Below, in pieces: positions 48,401-58,589 of a DNA stretch of 64,000 nucleotides. This DNA comes from Apostichopus japonicus. Its lineage: Eukaryota; Echinodermata; Holothuroidea; Aspidochirotida; Stichopodidae. Position numbers and translations under genes: made by a program. Under the pieces are notes generated by a model. It saw nothing but the letters and a program-made list of their open reading frames with translations. It was not told where the DNA came from and searched no databases. Numbering within the stretch: position 1 is the first letter of the stretch; each line of letters opens with the position of its first letter. Where the stretch lies: NCBI RefSeq assembly GCF_037975245.1, contig NC_092583.1:9954764-10018763 (forward strand). Reading direction: 5' to 3'.

Positions 48401-51400
48401 TATCTGAAATCAGCGTTTCCCGTTTGGTAGGCAGTCTCACCAAAATCTACCCAGTATTACTCCAAATACAATTGCTATCGACCAGACTTTGATTGGTTCA
48501 CCAAAAATTTAATCAATCATAAATTAAACTTGACTTAAAATTCCTATCATCAACATACACAGTGTACCACACAGACACTTTACATTTAATAGTATTTGTC
48601 CAATGTTTCAACAACAAAAAACAAAAAAATCACTGCAAAAGTATTTCAATGACATTTTTGACTAGACAAGCGAATTGGATTTTGATTTCAAACAGCATAA
48701 ACCTGAAAGTCAACTGCCTTAGTGATTCCAAAAAAGATCCACTCATTTACCCCTGGGGATAATTTTGACCCACACATGGTTGGGAACCACTGCTCTAACA
48801 GAATAAGAGGTATGTCAATTCTGTGACCTTTCATGGATTGAAATAGAATCTTAAGCTTTGATTTGCCACCAGACTATGGACTACGTCAAGTAGAGAACAT
48901 TGCTAATACTATATGATATTCTAAGCCAAGTGCCACAACTGCCTTATTCCCCCCCCCCCACTCCCTCATTGCCCCTCACCAGGCAGTCCCCCCTCCCCCA
49001 TTCCCTACACTGCATGAATCTTATTGTTTGTACTTAACTTTTGGAAGGCTACATTTTCTTTGCAAAAGCAACTTTGGGGGGGGGGGGGATATTGAGTTTC
49101 TGTAAGCATTTGGCATCCAGGGTTTCCTATAAGGAGTGCTTTGTTTGTGTAAAGTCTGTATAGTTCAATTATTGTGTACAGGAGGGTGGGCTTTGTATTC
49201 ACTGCGGTTATTATTTTTAAAGGAAACGTTTGTAAAGAGGAAATCTAGTTGAGTAACAAAACCACACTGTAACACAGTCTGAGTTATATTTTACAAAAAA
49301 ATAAAAGGGGGAAAAAAAGGGGGAGGGCATTATTCGTTCACAAAATGGAGACTGGAGTTTAACGTATAGCTTTCCGGGGTACGGTAAAGCACTGTAGTTC
49401 CAGTGGCGGAGCGTCCATACTGTCAGGGGGGCGGATGCCCCCCCCTGACGGACTCAAATGGACTGCTGGCGCCCTTTTCAGCTTTTTACTTATTCGTGAT
49501 TATTGACTTTTTTATTGCGCTCTCATCTACCTATTGACATTTGTCACATTTTGTTAGTGTAATTTTCTGACAAAATGCTCTAACATCTATTTATTCTTCG
49601 TTTATCTGCAAATTAGCAAGGCCCGGAAAGGGTCATCTTTACTCAAAAATTTTCTGTACGCTCCGCGCCAACCTGTGGTGGCGCTCCACTTAGATAGTGT
49701 CGAAAGCGCCCCTACAGAACATTCTTGCCCCCCCTGACCAATACCCCTAGCTCCGCCACTGTGTTGTTCTTTCATGTTTAGTTATGTCTTTACGATTGAA
49801 CCAGAATGACCGACATGACTTGGAACTCACCTTCATTACCACCGACATCAGGGATATTATACCTTGATGGGTAAGTACCCCCTTTATGAGAACTAAAGTC
49901 ATCGGAGGTATCTGCCAAAAAAGAAAACGGGAAAGGCATAAACTTGGTGACTTTACCAATATAAATATATGGTCTCTCCCTACACCGTAAATGGAAAACC
50001 GTTATATGTTATTGTTATATGTGTACCGATATTAAACAGATATTATAAAACCCATACTGAGATCTTTTTTTTATCTTATTATTAAACACTGCCCTCCTTC
50101 TAATAATGGTATTTCCATTCCATTCCTTTGGAGAAAAAAAGGCAATTCCAAAGAAAAATGCTTTGAAATGTTATCCAAAAAATATCGGTCATTTTTTCTA
50201 CTCATCGTATGTGGTACCTATCAAGAGTGGGGAAAATGCGATAACATTTCCTCTAAAAGAAAACAACGATAGGAAGAAGGGGATTGGGGAGGGGTGGGGG
50301 GGAGAGGGACCGAGCTTAAAAAGTCTCCCCTCCTGTTACTTGTTATACACCCCAAATATGTGTCCCACTGTTGGTAATTCGATTGGTGTTTGATGCAATC
50401 AACAAACACTTCACAAACTTCCTATGACTTGGAAGTTATACTTCAAAGCAACTTAAGCAAGGAATACTTTTTTTTTAGTGTGTGTCTGTGTGTATTCACA
50501 AATTTTTACAAAGTATTTCCACTACTTTAAGAGACTCACAACAATTTCTGTACACACATTTTAATCATATGATCCAATGCTGAAATGGCTATGCATATTT
50601 ATCAAACTAACAATAGCGAGAAAGAAAGAACCAGCTTCTGGGTAACTAGAAAACAACCAAACTAAGCTGTATAAAGCTAATTCAGAAATCAACTCTCATA
50701 CTGCAAACAACGAATAGGAAAAAAGAAAAGAGACAAAAACGCCACAGAATTTTTTTTTCCTTTCCGCTACGCATGGATGAGTCTCAAACACCTCGAACAA
50801 TGGGCGAAAAACAGAGTACCCTTCTGTTATCTGACGACCAGACATTTCGCCTCGTGATATTTTCTGCACCACTAGTCTAGTTTAGATAGTTAGCTGTGAC
50901 CCTGTGATCTGCTTGGGGCCCCCCTGTAGTTTACAGGTTGCAGAAATGAATAACTTGCTTACAATGACGACGGACGGTTGGATACTTTCCACAAAGGACG
51001 GCAGTCAATCATATAGCTAGTCTTCGGTACTTAGTGTCAATCATGATATCTTAAAAATTACACAGATGAGTTCACTGACAAATTACCGCCAACGATAGTT
51101 AGCTAAGCGAATCCTGTTGGGTGATTGCTGGACCATCTCTTACACTATATATTTATATGTACATATCTATATATATATTTACATACTAATACACAGCCTA
51201 ACTAAAGCTGCTACTTGTGAGTTTCACCTATGTACGTGTATTAGGGCGATTATCAGGCAACTGAACTACAAACGCTATGTCCAATTATTTATTTTTAAAA
51301 ACGTTGGATGGCTTGGGTTTGTTGCCATGGCGACATGCTGAAAATGAGCTCTGTCCTCTTGCTGATCGTTGTACGCTTTGAACGGATAATTACTATATAT

Positions 51401-54400
51401 ATATATATATGTATATATTTGAAGTCGCATATATTTGAATTTAAATATTTACCAAACATGAAAGGTAAAACAAATAGCAAATACTTAACCAAAATGGGTC
51501 GCCTCAATTGTTTTTTACTAGTTTACTAGTTTTTTTACCCCATCCATGTATTGATAGACACATTTACTTCAACTTGACGAGAACTTTTTTGCCACCTCGG
51601 ATGCTTTTGAATCCTGTAAAATGTTTATTAATAAGCCGGGGGGGGGGGGCTGCAAAGGTAGAAGTGCATGATGGTATGATGCATTCCTAGGCATTCTCAC
51701 ATGTTTGTAAATCTTTTGCTTGCAAGAGGAACCACCCTTGCAATTACACATCTCTTACTAAAAGCAGAAATTATTTTTACCTGGGAATTCATCGTAACTT
51801 GAGTGTGCCCTGTTTGTAAAACGTCTCCCAGATGCACTGATGGCAAGAAAGGAAAGGGGGTAAAGAAAAAAATATGCAAATTTATGTTAATAATAACGGA
51901 ATTGAGACAACATATTTCAGCAAAATTGGTACTTTGACATTGGAGTTGATTCTTAGCTCATAAAGCAGCATCTCGTTTACAAATGCAGATCGAAACAAAA
52001 CCGAAGAAGAAAACCAATTTGTATTTTACTCAAGTAGTTGCCTAACGACGATATTTGCCTAACGACGAGTAGTTGCCCTAGTGACGACTGGTTGCCTAAC
52101 GACAGATACGAAAGAATAGTCTATTTGGGCCAAAGTCAGCAAAACTGTTAATAAGGCCCTTTAGCTAAAACATGATTTTGGTTTGGTTTTTGTAAACCAG
52201 GTGTGTATTTCCTGACTAATAACTTGGCCATATGTTATCTCTGATGAACTTACCTCCCTAGAGACCTACTTCTAGTTCCTAGGCTATCTAGTGACTGTTG
52301 GCTTCCATTGTGTTCCTGAAAAAAAAAAAAATAGGAAAAAAAGACCAAAAAATGAAAAACATGCTATGTTCTCATTGATTGACTGATCCCATCAACTTTA
52401 ACCCAAATCGCACATAAATCAGAGAAGCTTGGAATACGGTGTGATACCCATTGATCCAAGGGATGAACACTTAATCTCCAAATACACTCTCACGGACAGT
52501 GCAATATCACCTATACTCAGGGAATAGTTTATGCGGTATCGCATGGCAAAATGCTATGCAAAGTGCTATGCAAAATGCTATGCAAAAACTATGCAAACTT
52601 GGCAAATTGCCATAAACAACTGCACAGATGTCCATGGCAGTGTTTGTACACAGGTTAGGTACTGAAGTACTCTGTAAGGGAACGTGCAGAGCCTTCAAAA
52701 GTACTATACTAAAGTCAGGCACTAAATGATTCCCCGATACAGTAAATGTTTTCCATGTTGTATAGGCACCTAAAGCATCTTGCTAATAGTCACTTAATCT
52801 TTCCATGTTGTACAATGGATGTTAATACAAGAAAGTTGTATGCACACCAACAATAGGCACCTAAACACTTAGCTTATAGTTACTTAACCTTTTCATGTTG
52901 TACAGTGGATGTTAGTACAAGAACTCTGCACACCAACATTAGGCACCTAACCACTTAGCTTATAGTAACTAAATCTTTCCATGTTGTATAGTGGATGTCA
53001 TACAAAAACTAGTTTATAGTAACTAAATCTTTCATGTTGTACAGTGGATGTTAGTACAAAAACTCTGCACACCAACATCAGGCACCTAACCACTTAGCTT
53101 ATAGTAACTAAATCTTTCCATGTTGTATAGTGGATGTCATACAAACACTAGTTTATAGTAACTAAATCTTTCATGTTGTACAGTGGATGTTCATACAAGA
53201 AAGTTCTATGCACACCAACAATAGGCACCTAACCACCTAGTAATAGTAACCAAATCTTTTCATGTTATACAGTGGAAGTTAATACAGGAAAGTTCTCTAC
53301 ACACCCACATCAGACACCTAAACATCTTGTTTATTTTAACTAAATGTTCCCATGCTCGGGATGCTGTCTGTTTTTCCAGGGAGAGACAATATTGCGAAAC
53401 ACCTTCTCTCGGCACTTGGTACCTTGCATGTTACAAACTGCATAAAGGAAGTTGCTGGCTGTAGGAATCACTGAGTGTACAAACCTACCATCAAGGTACC
53501 TACATACTATTTCAATTGGACCGCAGAGTCGTAAACAACTCTTCCTTTCTTCTTCTGTTCGGTTTGGCAAACTGCCATTATTTTCCTAGCAAAGGTGACA
53601 ACTGTAAACACCAGTTAAATATAACCACAAAAATGGCAAAGCATGTACCAAAAACCTATTTCCCAGGTCCACTTACCTCCTTATTATTCTAAACATAGCA
53701 ATACGTTCAAGAAGCATAAAGCAAAAAAAGCAAACAGGAAATAAGTAGAAAAAAGGAATAACAACCCACCTCTCACTCACACATAGACACAATCTGCATA
53801 TATATTAAGAAGTACAATGGACATGTGAAAGTTCACAGCTCGTGTCCCCAATTTCTACGAGACGGCACTCCACTTTTTTTGACAAACACAGACATATCCG
53901 TTTATATCTGGAGTAACTTCCTCTATATTTCTTGGGTTCCAGAGACCCCTAAGACATTACAGCTACTTTCAGACATGGCTTCCATTTTTAATTATCCTTG
54001 AACCATGGCAAGAAGGCAACGTAATTTGTTTCGGATATTACTGATATGGACAAAGTTGATAGTAAATATCCTTGAAATATCCTGTTAGACGGAAACCTCT
54101 CGGTTCTCTGCGAGAGTGCGTTTAATAGCGACTTGTAAAACGCCGATAGACCTATGTAATACGTGGCACTTTTTAATCCAGTCGGCTCATATGTCTCATA
54201 AAGTGTCATGCTTATATATGTATCATAAATATTTACTGTAATTTTAATAACCAAACAAAATCAAGTTAACTGTTAAAAGAACATTTATTTAGTGCCTCAA
54301 CAGTGAGTGCACTTTTCTTTGCTTGGAGATGAACTACGAAAAAATAAGACTTCACCGGGGAAAACTGACAACGTATCTCTCTGGTACATATACTGGTGTA

Positions 54401-57400
54401 ATAACATCCAGGTACCGTACCCCAATTATCGATAGACTCGTCAAGGAATTTATTGTTTTCATTGCTCAAACAATGGATCACAGTAAATATAAGATCTTTT
54501 GTGATATGTCAGGTTCTGGGAATGGTTGAGTGTTCAAATTCTGTGTAGCAGGTTTGAAGGCTGTCAACTTTGTCACTTCAAAAAAATAGTTTGTTTCATG
54601 TGTACTACAAATCTCTGCACTTTGAAACCGAACTGTTTTGCTATGCAATACCTCTGTTTTGCCATGCAATTCCGCTGTTTAGCCACGCAATACCGCAGTT
54701 TTGCTACGCAATACCACTATTTTGCTATGCAATACCACTGTTTTGCTATGCAATACCACTATTTTGCTATACAATACCACTATTTTGCTATGCAATACCA
54801 CTATTTTGCTATGCAATACCACTATTTTGCTATGCAATAACACTATTTTACTACGCAATACCACTATTTTGCTATGCAATAACACTATTTTGCTATGCAA
54901 TATCAGATAAATTATTCCCAGTTGGTGTATACAAGTTTTTACAACAACTAGCTTTGTGTCACATTTCTTTGTCATCTCAAAGACAATATTTTGTGGGGGA
55001 AAGAAAGAAAGGGAAAAAAAAAGACCCACATTTGATATTCCCACAAGAACTAACACAAAATAGTCAAATATTGTAAAGCGCAATTTGAAATTTAAGTTCT
55101 TTCACCTCAATTTGGAAGATTCTTATTGTATAATATGATCTGAAATTGCTTAAAGTATTCACATCGTTTTTTTAAGGTAACTAGGTTTTATTGTCCAAGT
55201 TCAAATAGTTGTATTTTTAATAATAATAATCAGGCAGTAATATTTACCACTCTTAAGAGACTACGAATGTGGGAGAAGGGGGCTTGTGGATTACAACTTT
55301 CACCGAGATTCACTATCTTTAAGAAACAACTTTCCTTCCTGGCTGTGCATGATGCTTCATCAACTATTCACAAACTGTGAAGCTTGACCCAAACAAGTAG
55401 GCCCGCAAAGAAGAAATTTCCAGGGGGTTGCAGGATTTTTCAGACATCAGAAAACTTATCTACAGTTTGCAGGCCATGTTGGGGCAAGTTTATTTTGTGA
55501 ACACAGAGTTCATAGTCCAAGCTAGTTTCCATGCATTCCTGAGCATCGCTTTCTGAGGGATGAAGGTTTGCAGTGCATGTCGGGGCAAATAATTTTTTAA
55601 CACAGAGTTCATAGTCCAAACTTGCTTCCATGCATTCCTGAGCGTCGATTTCTGAGGGATGAGGGCTTGCAGTAGGGAATGTTGGGGCAAGTAATATTTC
55701 TAACATGGAGTTCATAGTCCAAGCTAGCTTCCATGCATTCCTGAGCATCGCTTTATGAGGAATGAGGGTTTGCAGGGCATGTTGGGGCAAGTTATTTTTC
55801 TAACATAGAGTTCATAGTCCAAGCTAGCTTCCATGCATTCCTGAGCATCGCTTTCTGAGGGATGAGGGTTTGCAGGGCTTGTCGGGGTAAGTTATTTTTC
55901 TAACATGGAGTTCATAGTCCAAGCTAGCTTCCATGCATTCCTGAGCGTCGATTTCTGAGGGATGAGGGCTTGCAGGGCTTGTCGGGGCAAGTTATCTTTC
56001 TAGCATAGAGTTCATAGTCCAAGCTAGCTTCCATGCATTCCTGAGCATCGCTTTCTGAGGGATGAGGGTTTGCAGGGCATGTCTGGGCAAGTTATTTTTC
56101 TAACATAGAGTTCATAGTCCTAACTTGCCTCCATGCATTCCTGAGGGTCGATTTCTGAGGGGTGAGGGTTTGCAGGGCATGTCGGGCAAGTTATTTTTTT
56201 TTTAACATGGTTAAGTTCATAGTCCAAGCTAGCTTCCATGCACTCCTGAGCGTCGAATTCTGAGGGGTGAGGGTTTGCAGGGCTTGTCGGGGCAAGTTAT
56301 TTTTCTAACATGGAGTTCATATTCCAAACTTGCTTCCATGCAATCCTGAGCGTAGATTTCTGAGAGGTGGGGGTTTGGTCGATCCTGGCTCAGTCCTCAC
56401 TGGACGATTCTGGGACGTAGGCCTAACACTTTGCAGACCAGCGTGCTGCATTACATTCTCCGGATTGTATCAGGCTGGCATTACATAGCAGAACCTGCTA
56501 CTCACAGCACTGTGACCACTCGCTATCTAGCTTAAAGCAGCTATTGGAGTTTGGTCACTTCTTTTATTCCAGCACATTTAAACCACACCGTGCCAAAAAT
56601 AATTATTCAAAACTTAAAGATTAGTAGAATTGATGATAGTAAGAACACCATTGTCAGATGAGAATTCAAAATATTAGACAAATTCAGAAATTGTGAAAAC
56701 ATTTTTTGGAAATGACGACTTAACCGCTCAAGCTAACTAACGAACTGCATTTCTCATGAGTTGTTGATGCAGTATCACACAAAACATCGCAAAAAATGTT
56801 CACCGAAATCGAAACAAAGTCGCTTACAGATGAAAAAGCAGAGTGGAATTCCCTTTTTTTTTAAATTAAATTATCTTTTGATCTTAGGCTTGCTATCACT
56901 CCTGCAGCAGCTGATGCCAATTTTTCTCACAGGATGTTTTTTTCACAATCCTGGCAGATTTGATTCATCTCTTGACAATTTTGCTTACCTCGTCCGGAGG
57001 CTCCGGGATGAAAGAACCTTCCCCGATGATGTCGACCGTGGATCCCATGCCGCCCCCAGGGGGGATGTGGCCTGGAGGGGGCGAATCGGAGTCTCTTGAA
57101 GGCACCCTGGGAATATTGGAATACAATTCAGAACCGGCGGATGAATCTGAATGAGCCTTGCGTTGATTTTCCGATCGGATCTGTCGACAAAACAAAAATA
57201 CTCTGGTTGATACACTACTCACTGCTCAAATTTTTACAGACTTAAGCTTTGATTTTCCAGTATTTTAACAAGAGACCCCCCCCCACCCACCCCACAAAAC
57301 CATCATTCATTTTTACAATAAAATATGGTAACAAGAGCTAATAAAGTTTATCTTTTGTATAATAAACATTCACAAAATGTAGTTTACAGATGATATATAG

Positions 57401-58589
57401 TACCATGACATTCAAAACTGTCTAAAACTTAAATACAGCTTCGTCTATAAGATTTTTCCCTGCACGAGATGTTTTTGTGTCCCCAAAAAGGTAATATAAT
57501 AAACTTTGTTTCATTCTTATAACCGGTTGATACCATAATTGCAAGTCTTCTTGTGCCATTTACGTTTGAAATAAATAACAAGTTATAAACAATTGTAACA
57601 CAGTCAGAGCGGGAAAAAAATAACTGTAAGATTTTTCTTCATTGACATATGGCATTCTCACATGATTGAGAAATGATAAAACTTACTGGTTTATATATTT
57701 ACGAGCTTGACCCGCTTACCTGTCTCCTCACAACCTTAGCACCGCATTCTACCGTGTCTAGTATGCCCTGGTAATCTTTTAACACTGTACACCCTCACTG
57801 ACCCTATTGCCGCCCTTCATTTTTCTACCCACAAAGTGTCTCACTGTGTTTTTCGGAGTTGGAAAAATTTTCGCGAAATTGGGGAGCGAAGTAAATATGG
57901 TCTGTTGAAGCTACGTTAGACATCCTTCATTGACATATGGCATATTCACATGATTGAGAAATGGTTTGTTGAAGCTATGTTAGACATTTAAACTTTGTGA
58001 TCATCCTACATAGGATGTGAGAGACACACAAAAAAAAACACCCAAAAAAAATCACATTATTTTGGTTTAACTTGATATTGTCACCCAAACAACACCCCAA
58101 ATGAGGGAGCTTCATGTGTGATTCTGGGTCAGTGTCTGCACCATACCGAATCCTGTTGTTCTTGGGTGTCATCGGGTTCTGGCAAACAGAGGCAGATCTG
58201 AAAGTCATTTTCATGCCTCCAGGTGGATTCAGATGGGAACGCTTAATCACACTGAATCAAATCTATCACAAATAACAAGACTTAAGAACCTCTTGTTCTA
58301 TGTTGAATAGTAGGAATCGGAGAATGGGGGCATGGAGGAGAAGAAGAGAGGAGCTGGAGGGGGGGGGGGATGAAATGAGTGTGAGTAAGAGCATGTTCAT
58401 TTCTCATTGTAATTGGTAACTTACGGCTGTGTCATACAGCTCCTGGCGACCACCTTTCTCCTTTCCTTTGTGCTGAAGTTGAGTTTCTGGTTCTTTCAGG
58501 TAAATCCTCAACGTCGATGTGTGTTTCATGACATCCATTAAACCCACCGCATGATCCAAATTCTTTTGGTTGTTGATGGGGACAAAGTA
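39236..58589 (-). CDS. MAP3K3: MAP3K2/MAP3K3 (MEKK2/3) orthologue, 5'-partial, 11 exons
   Basis: The exons, in coding order, are 58589-58425, 57180-56989, 52315-52254, 51836-51781, 49911-49831, 46901-46725, 46162-46014, 44677-44552, 43686-43557, 39936-39759 and 39476-39236. They join in frame to 518 residues and a TAA. The visible protein holds the second half of a PB1 domain (1-31), a Ser-rich linker with MEKK3 signatures ([30 protein letters not shown]) and a full kinase domain (about 252-512): glycine loop GVGAFGVV (259-266), Lys281, Glu302, HRD (375-377), DFG (395-397) and [10 protein letters not shown] (416-425). MEKK2/3 are serine/threonine kinases that activate MEK5-ERK5, JNK/p38 and NF-kB; PB1 pairs with the MEK5 PB1. 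It looks equally related to MAP3K2 and MAP3K3, so it may be the single pre-duplication gene and the symbol is approximate. The N-terminus is missing, probably beyond 64000. Several introns are packed with tandem repeats and transposons. Confidence 0.93.
39759..39936 (-). CDS. MAP3K3: MAP3K exon: kinase activation segment
   Basis: A 178-nt exon encoding residues 381-438: [20 protein letters not shown], then [20 protein letters not shown] and GRRSDI. DFG and SPE bound the activation segment. Thr414 stands where vertebrate MEKK3 has Ser526; Thr418 matches Thr530. Acceptor tttag, donor gtaagc. Confidence 0.96.
40170..40610. repeat. Tandem repeat, ~130 bp unit, 3 copies
   Basis: Units contain agtttaaccgttcatattcc followed by taaggttaactggttctattgttggg; starts are near 40237, 40367 and 40496. 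It lies in a MAP3K intron. Confidence 0.85.
41430..41740 (+). mobile_element. tRNA-derived SINE (Leu/Ser-like head)
   Basis: The head tgctgtggccgagtggataaa carries an A-box-like TGGCCGAGTGG, and ggtttgataccc serves as a degenerate B box about 60 bp on. The body (ctgaaatgactttctaaatt...) recurs without the head at 28294. It ends in an ATT/T-rich tail and lies in the MAP3K intron between the exons at 43557 and 39936. It is a pseudogene-derived mobile element, not a functional tRNA. Confidence 0.75.
42280..42870. repeat. Tandem repeat, ~120 bp unit, about 5 diverged copies
   Basis: Units contain aaccttgcattagtaagcca, aagctgtaagctaacagt and gcagtaacctatcacagagt. It lies in the same MAP3K intron as the SINE at 41430. 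Confidence 0.8.
43557..43686 (-). CDS. MAP3K3: MAP3K exon: kinase catalytic loop HRDIKG
   Basis: A 130-nt exon encoding residues 337-379 and one base of Gly380: [11 protein letters not shown], then [20 protein letters not shown] and HRDIK. Nearly identical to MEKK2/3 [10 protein letters not shown] and HRDIKG. Acceptor ggcag, donor gtaaga. Confidence 0.95.
44356..44452. pseudogene. Duplicated partial MAP3K exon with splice donor
   Basis: A 97-bp block, 93/97 identical to 44489-44585. It carries the last 34 bases of the adjacent kinase exon (44419-44452 here) and the splice donor with its flank, 133 bp downstream in the gene's direction. No acceptor precedes it, so it is a non-functional exon fragment within the intron. 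Confidence 0.9.
44552..44677 (-). CDS. MAP3K3: MAP3K exon: kinase helix C and hinge
   Basis: A 126-nt, phase 0 exon encoding residues 295-336: [20 protein letters not shown] then [10 protein letters not shown] and the hinge FMEYMPG. Matches human [18 protein letters not shown] and FMEYMPGG. The 3' end and donor of this exon are duplicated at 44356-44452. Confidence 0.95.
45138..45665. mobile_element. 528 bp TIR element with nested direct and inverted repeats
   Basis: The termini CATAGGCGTAGGAG and CTCCTACGCCTATG are inverted, and the flanks are a perfect 8-bp duplication GTTATGTG (45130-45137, 45666-45673). The interior has an ~83-bp direct repeat (45198 and 45281) containing attcgggcaatatgctgaga, and an inverted pair around cgcgcgctccgcgcgcgttc / gaacgggcgcgcagcacgcg. 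It sits in a MAP3K intron. Superfamily is uncertain; an 8-bp duplication fits hAT. Confidence 0.82.
46014..46162 (-). CDS. MAP3K3: MAP3K exon: kinase glycine loop and catalytic lysine
   Basis: A 149-nt exon encoding residues 246-294, including [20 protein letters not shown] (nucleotide-binding loop) and ILAVKEV with Lys281. The split Ser before PRPPSKW matches SPRAPTNW in MAP3K2. Acceptor cacag, donor gtaaat. Confidence 0.95.
46582..46594 (-). promoter_or_regulatory. Perfect DR1 nuclear-receptor motif
   Basis: TGACCTTTGACCT is the reverse complement of AGGTCAAAGGTCA, the ideal DR1 site of RXR/HNF4-type receptors. It lies in a MAP3K intron, in a stretch (46380-46600) rich in TGACC half-sites that may be part of a dispersed repeat. 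Function is unproven. Confidence 0.3.
46625..46655. repeat. (CA)n microsatellite
   Basis: About ten CA dinucleotides within a MAP3K intron. Confidence 0.85.
46725..46901 (-). CDS. MAP3K3: MAP3K exon: GRKTFP and Ser-rich linker
   Basis: A 177-nt exon encoding residues 187-244. GRKTFPIRS matches GRRTFPRIR of MEKK3. It is followed by an RRSLWDM stretch and a run of serines (SRSSSSSG), likely phosphorylation-rich. Acceptor tttag, donor gtacgc (weak). Confidence 0.85.
47378..47655 (+). mobile_element. tRNA-derived SINE with GCGCTATATAA tail
   Basis: A box TGGCCAATTGG (47387-47397) and a perfect B box GGTTCGATTCC (47431-47441) are spaced as in tRNA genes. The body ends with gtaaagcgctttgaga and aaagcgctatataa, a tail style common in SINEs that borrow a LINE 3' end. 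It lies in a MAP3K intron. Confidence 0.82.
49401..49761 (-). mobile_element. hAT-type miniature element, family B copy 3
   Basis: CAGTGGCGGAGCGTCC...CTAGCTCCGCCACTG, 361 bp, inverted relative to copies 1 and 2. The flanks TGTAGTTC (49393-49400) and TGTTGTTC (49762-49769) are a 7/8 target duplication. It lies in a MAP3K intron. Confidence 0.9.
49831..49911 (-). CDS. MAP3K3: MAP3K exon: GGTYP segment
   Basis: An 81-nt exon encoding residues 160-185, with [27 protein letters not shown] is a near-exact counterpart of GGTYPRRY in vertebrate MEKK3. Acceptor ggcag, donor gtgagt. Confidence 0.88.
51781..51836 (-). CDS. MAP3K3: MAP3K exon: small linker exon
   Basis: A 56-nt exon encoding [18 protein letters not shown] with split codons at both ends. 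It aligns with the FRKSRMSRAQSFPD region of human MEKK3. Acceptor atcag, donor gtaaaa. Confidence 0.78.
52254..52315 (-). CDS. MAP3K3: MAP3K exon: linker QSLD segment
   Basis: A 62-nt exon encoding [20 protein letters not shown] plus two bases of Ser140. It matches the CQSLDRSADS region of human MEKK3. The acceptor follows a poly-T tract; donor gtaagt. Confidence 0.78.
52741..53345. repeat. Tandem/interspersed repeat, 50-90 bp units, about 8 copies
   Basis: The motif ccatgttgtacagtggatgt recurs eight times (near 52753, 52804, 52894, 52980, 53033, 53119, 53173, 53262), mixed with aggcacctaaccacttagct. It lies in a MAP3K intron. Confidence 0.85.
53677..53688 (-). CDS. MAP3K3: Candidate 12-nt microexon in MAP3K
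   Basis: On the minus strand tttag|AATAATAAGGAG|gtaagt gives an exact acceptor and a consensus donor around 12 bases coding NNKE in phase 0. Both flanking exons (56989 end and 52315 start) are phase 0, so it could be included or skipped without breaking the frame. Not counted in the 518 residues. Chance occurrence is possible. Confidence 0.3.
54636..54904. repeat. 21-bp minisatellite, ~13 copies
   Basis: The consensus TTTTGCTATGCAATACCACTA is repeated in register. Because 21 is a multiple of 3 the array stays open in several frames and reads as seven-residue repeats, but no splice context or codon evidence supports coding. It lies in a MAP3K intron. Confidence 0.95.
55460..56375. repeat. 100-bp tandem repeat array, ~9 copies
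   Basis: The landmark ttcatagtccaa recurs at 55509, 55608, 55711, 55811, 55911, 56011, 56111, 56215 and (as ttcatattccaa) 56316. Units also share gcttccatgcattcctgagc. It lies in the MAP3K intron between 52316 and 56988. Confidence 0.93.
56989..57180 (-). CDS. MAP3K3: MAP3K exon: linker with SPPPG and FIPE motifs
   Basis: A 192-nt, phase 0 exon encoding residues 56-119. It contains [12 protein letters not shown] and [11 protein letters not shown], clear counterparts of the SPPPGY and SEGEFIPE stretches of vertebrate MEKK2/3. Acceptor gacag, donor gtaagc. Confidence 0.88.
57898..57990. repeat. Short direct repeat, 63-bp spacing
   Basis: Sequence containing gttgaagctacgttagacat occurs at 57902 and again about 63 bp later, with cattgacatatggcat also at 57641. 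Minor feature of a MAP3K intron. Confidence 0.6.
58425..58589 (-). CDS. MAP3K3: MAP3K exon: second half of PB1 domain
   Basis: A 165-nt exon, phase 0 at both ends, with acceptor cacag on the minus strand and donor gtaagt (58424-58419). It encodes 55 residues starting [15 protein letters not shown] and ending QELYDTA. It matches human MEKK3 SILLKNQDDLDKAIDILD followed by SLRILL. The first half of PB1 must lie in an exon further upstream that I could not locate. Confidence 0.82.

Noticed and set aside
54570-55076. A 168-residue open frame with heptad-like repeats
   Set aside because: It is the 21-bp minisatellite read in one frame; other frames are equally open.
55440-55790. A 116-residue minus-strand frame with internal repeats
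   Set aside because: Arises from the 100-bp tandem array; not maintained across all copies.
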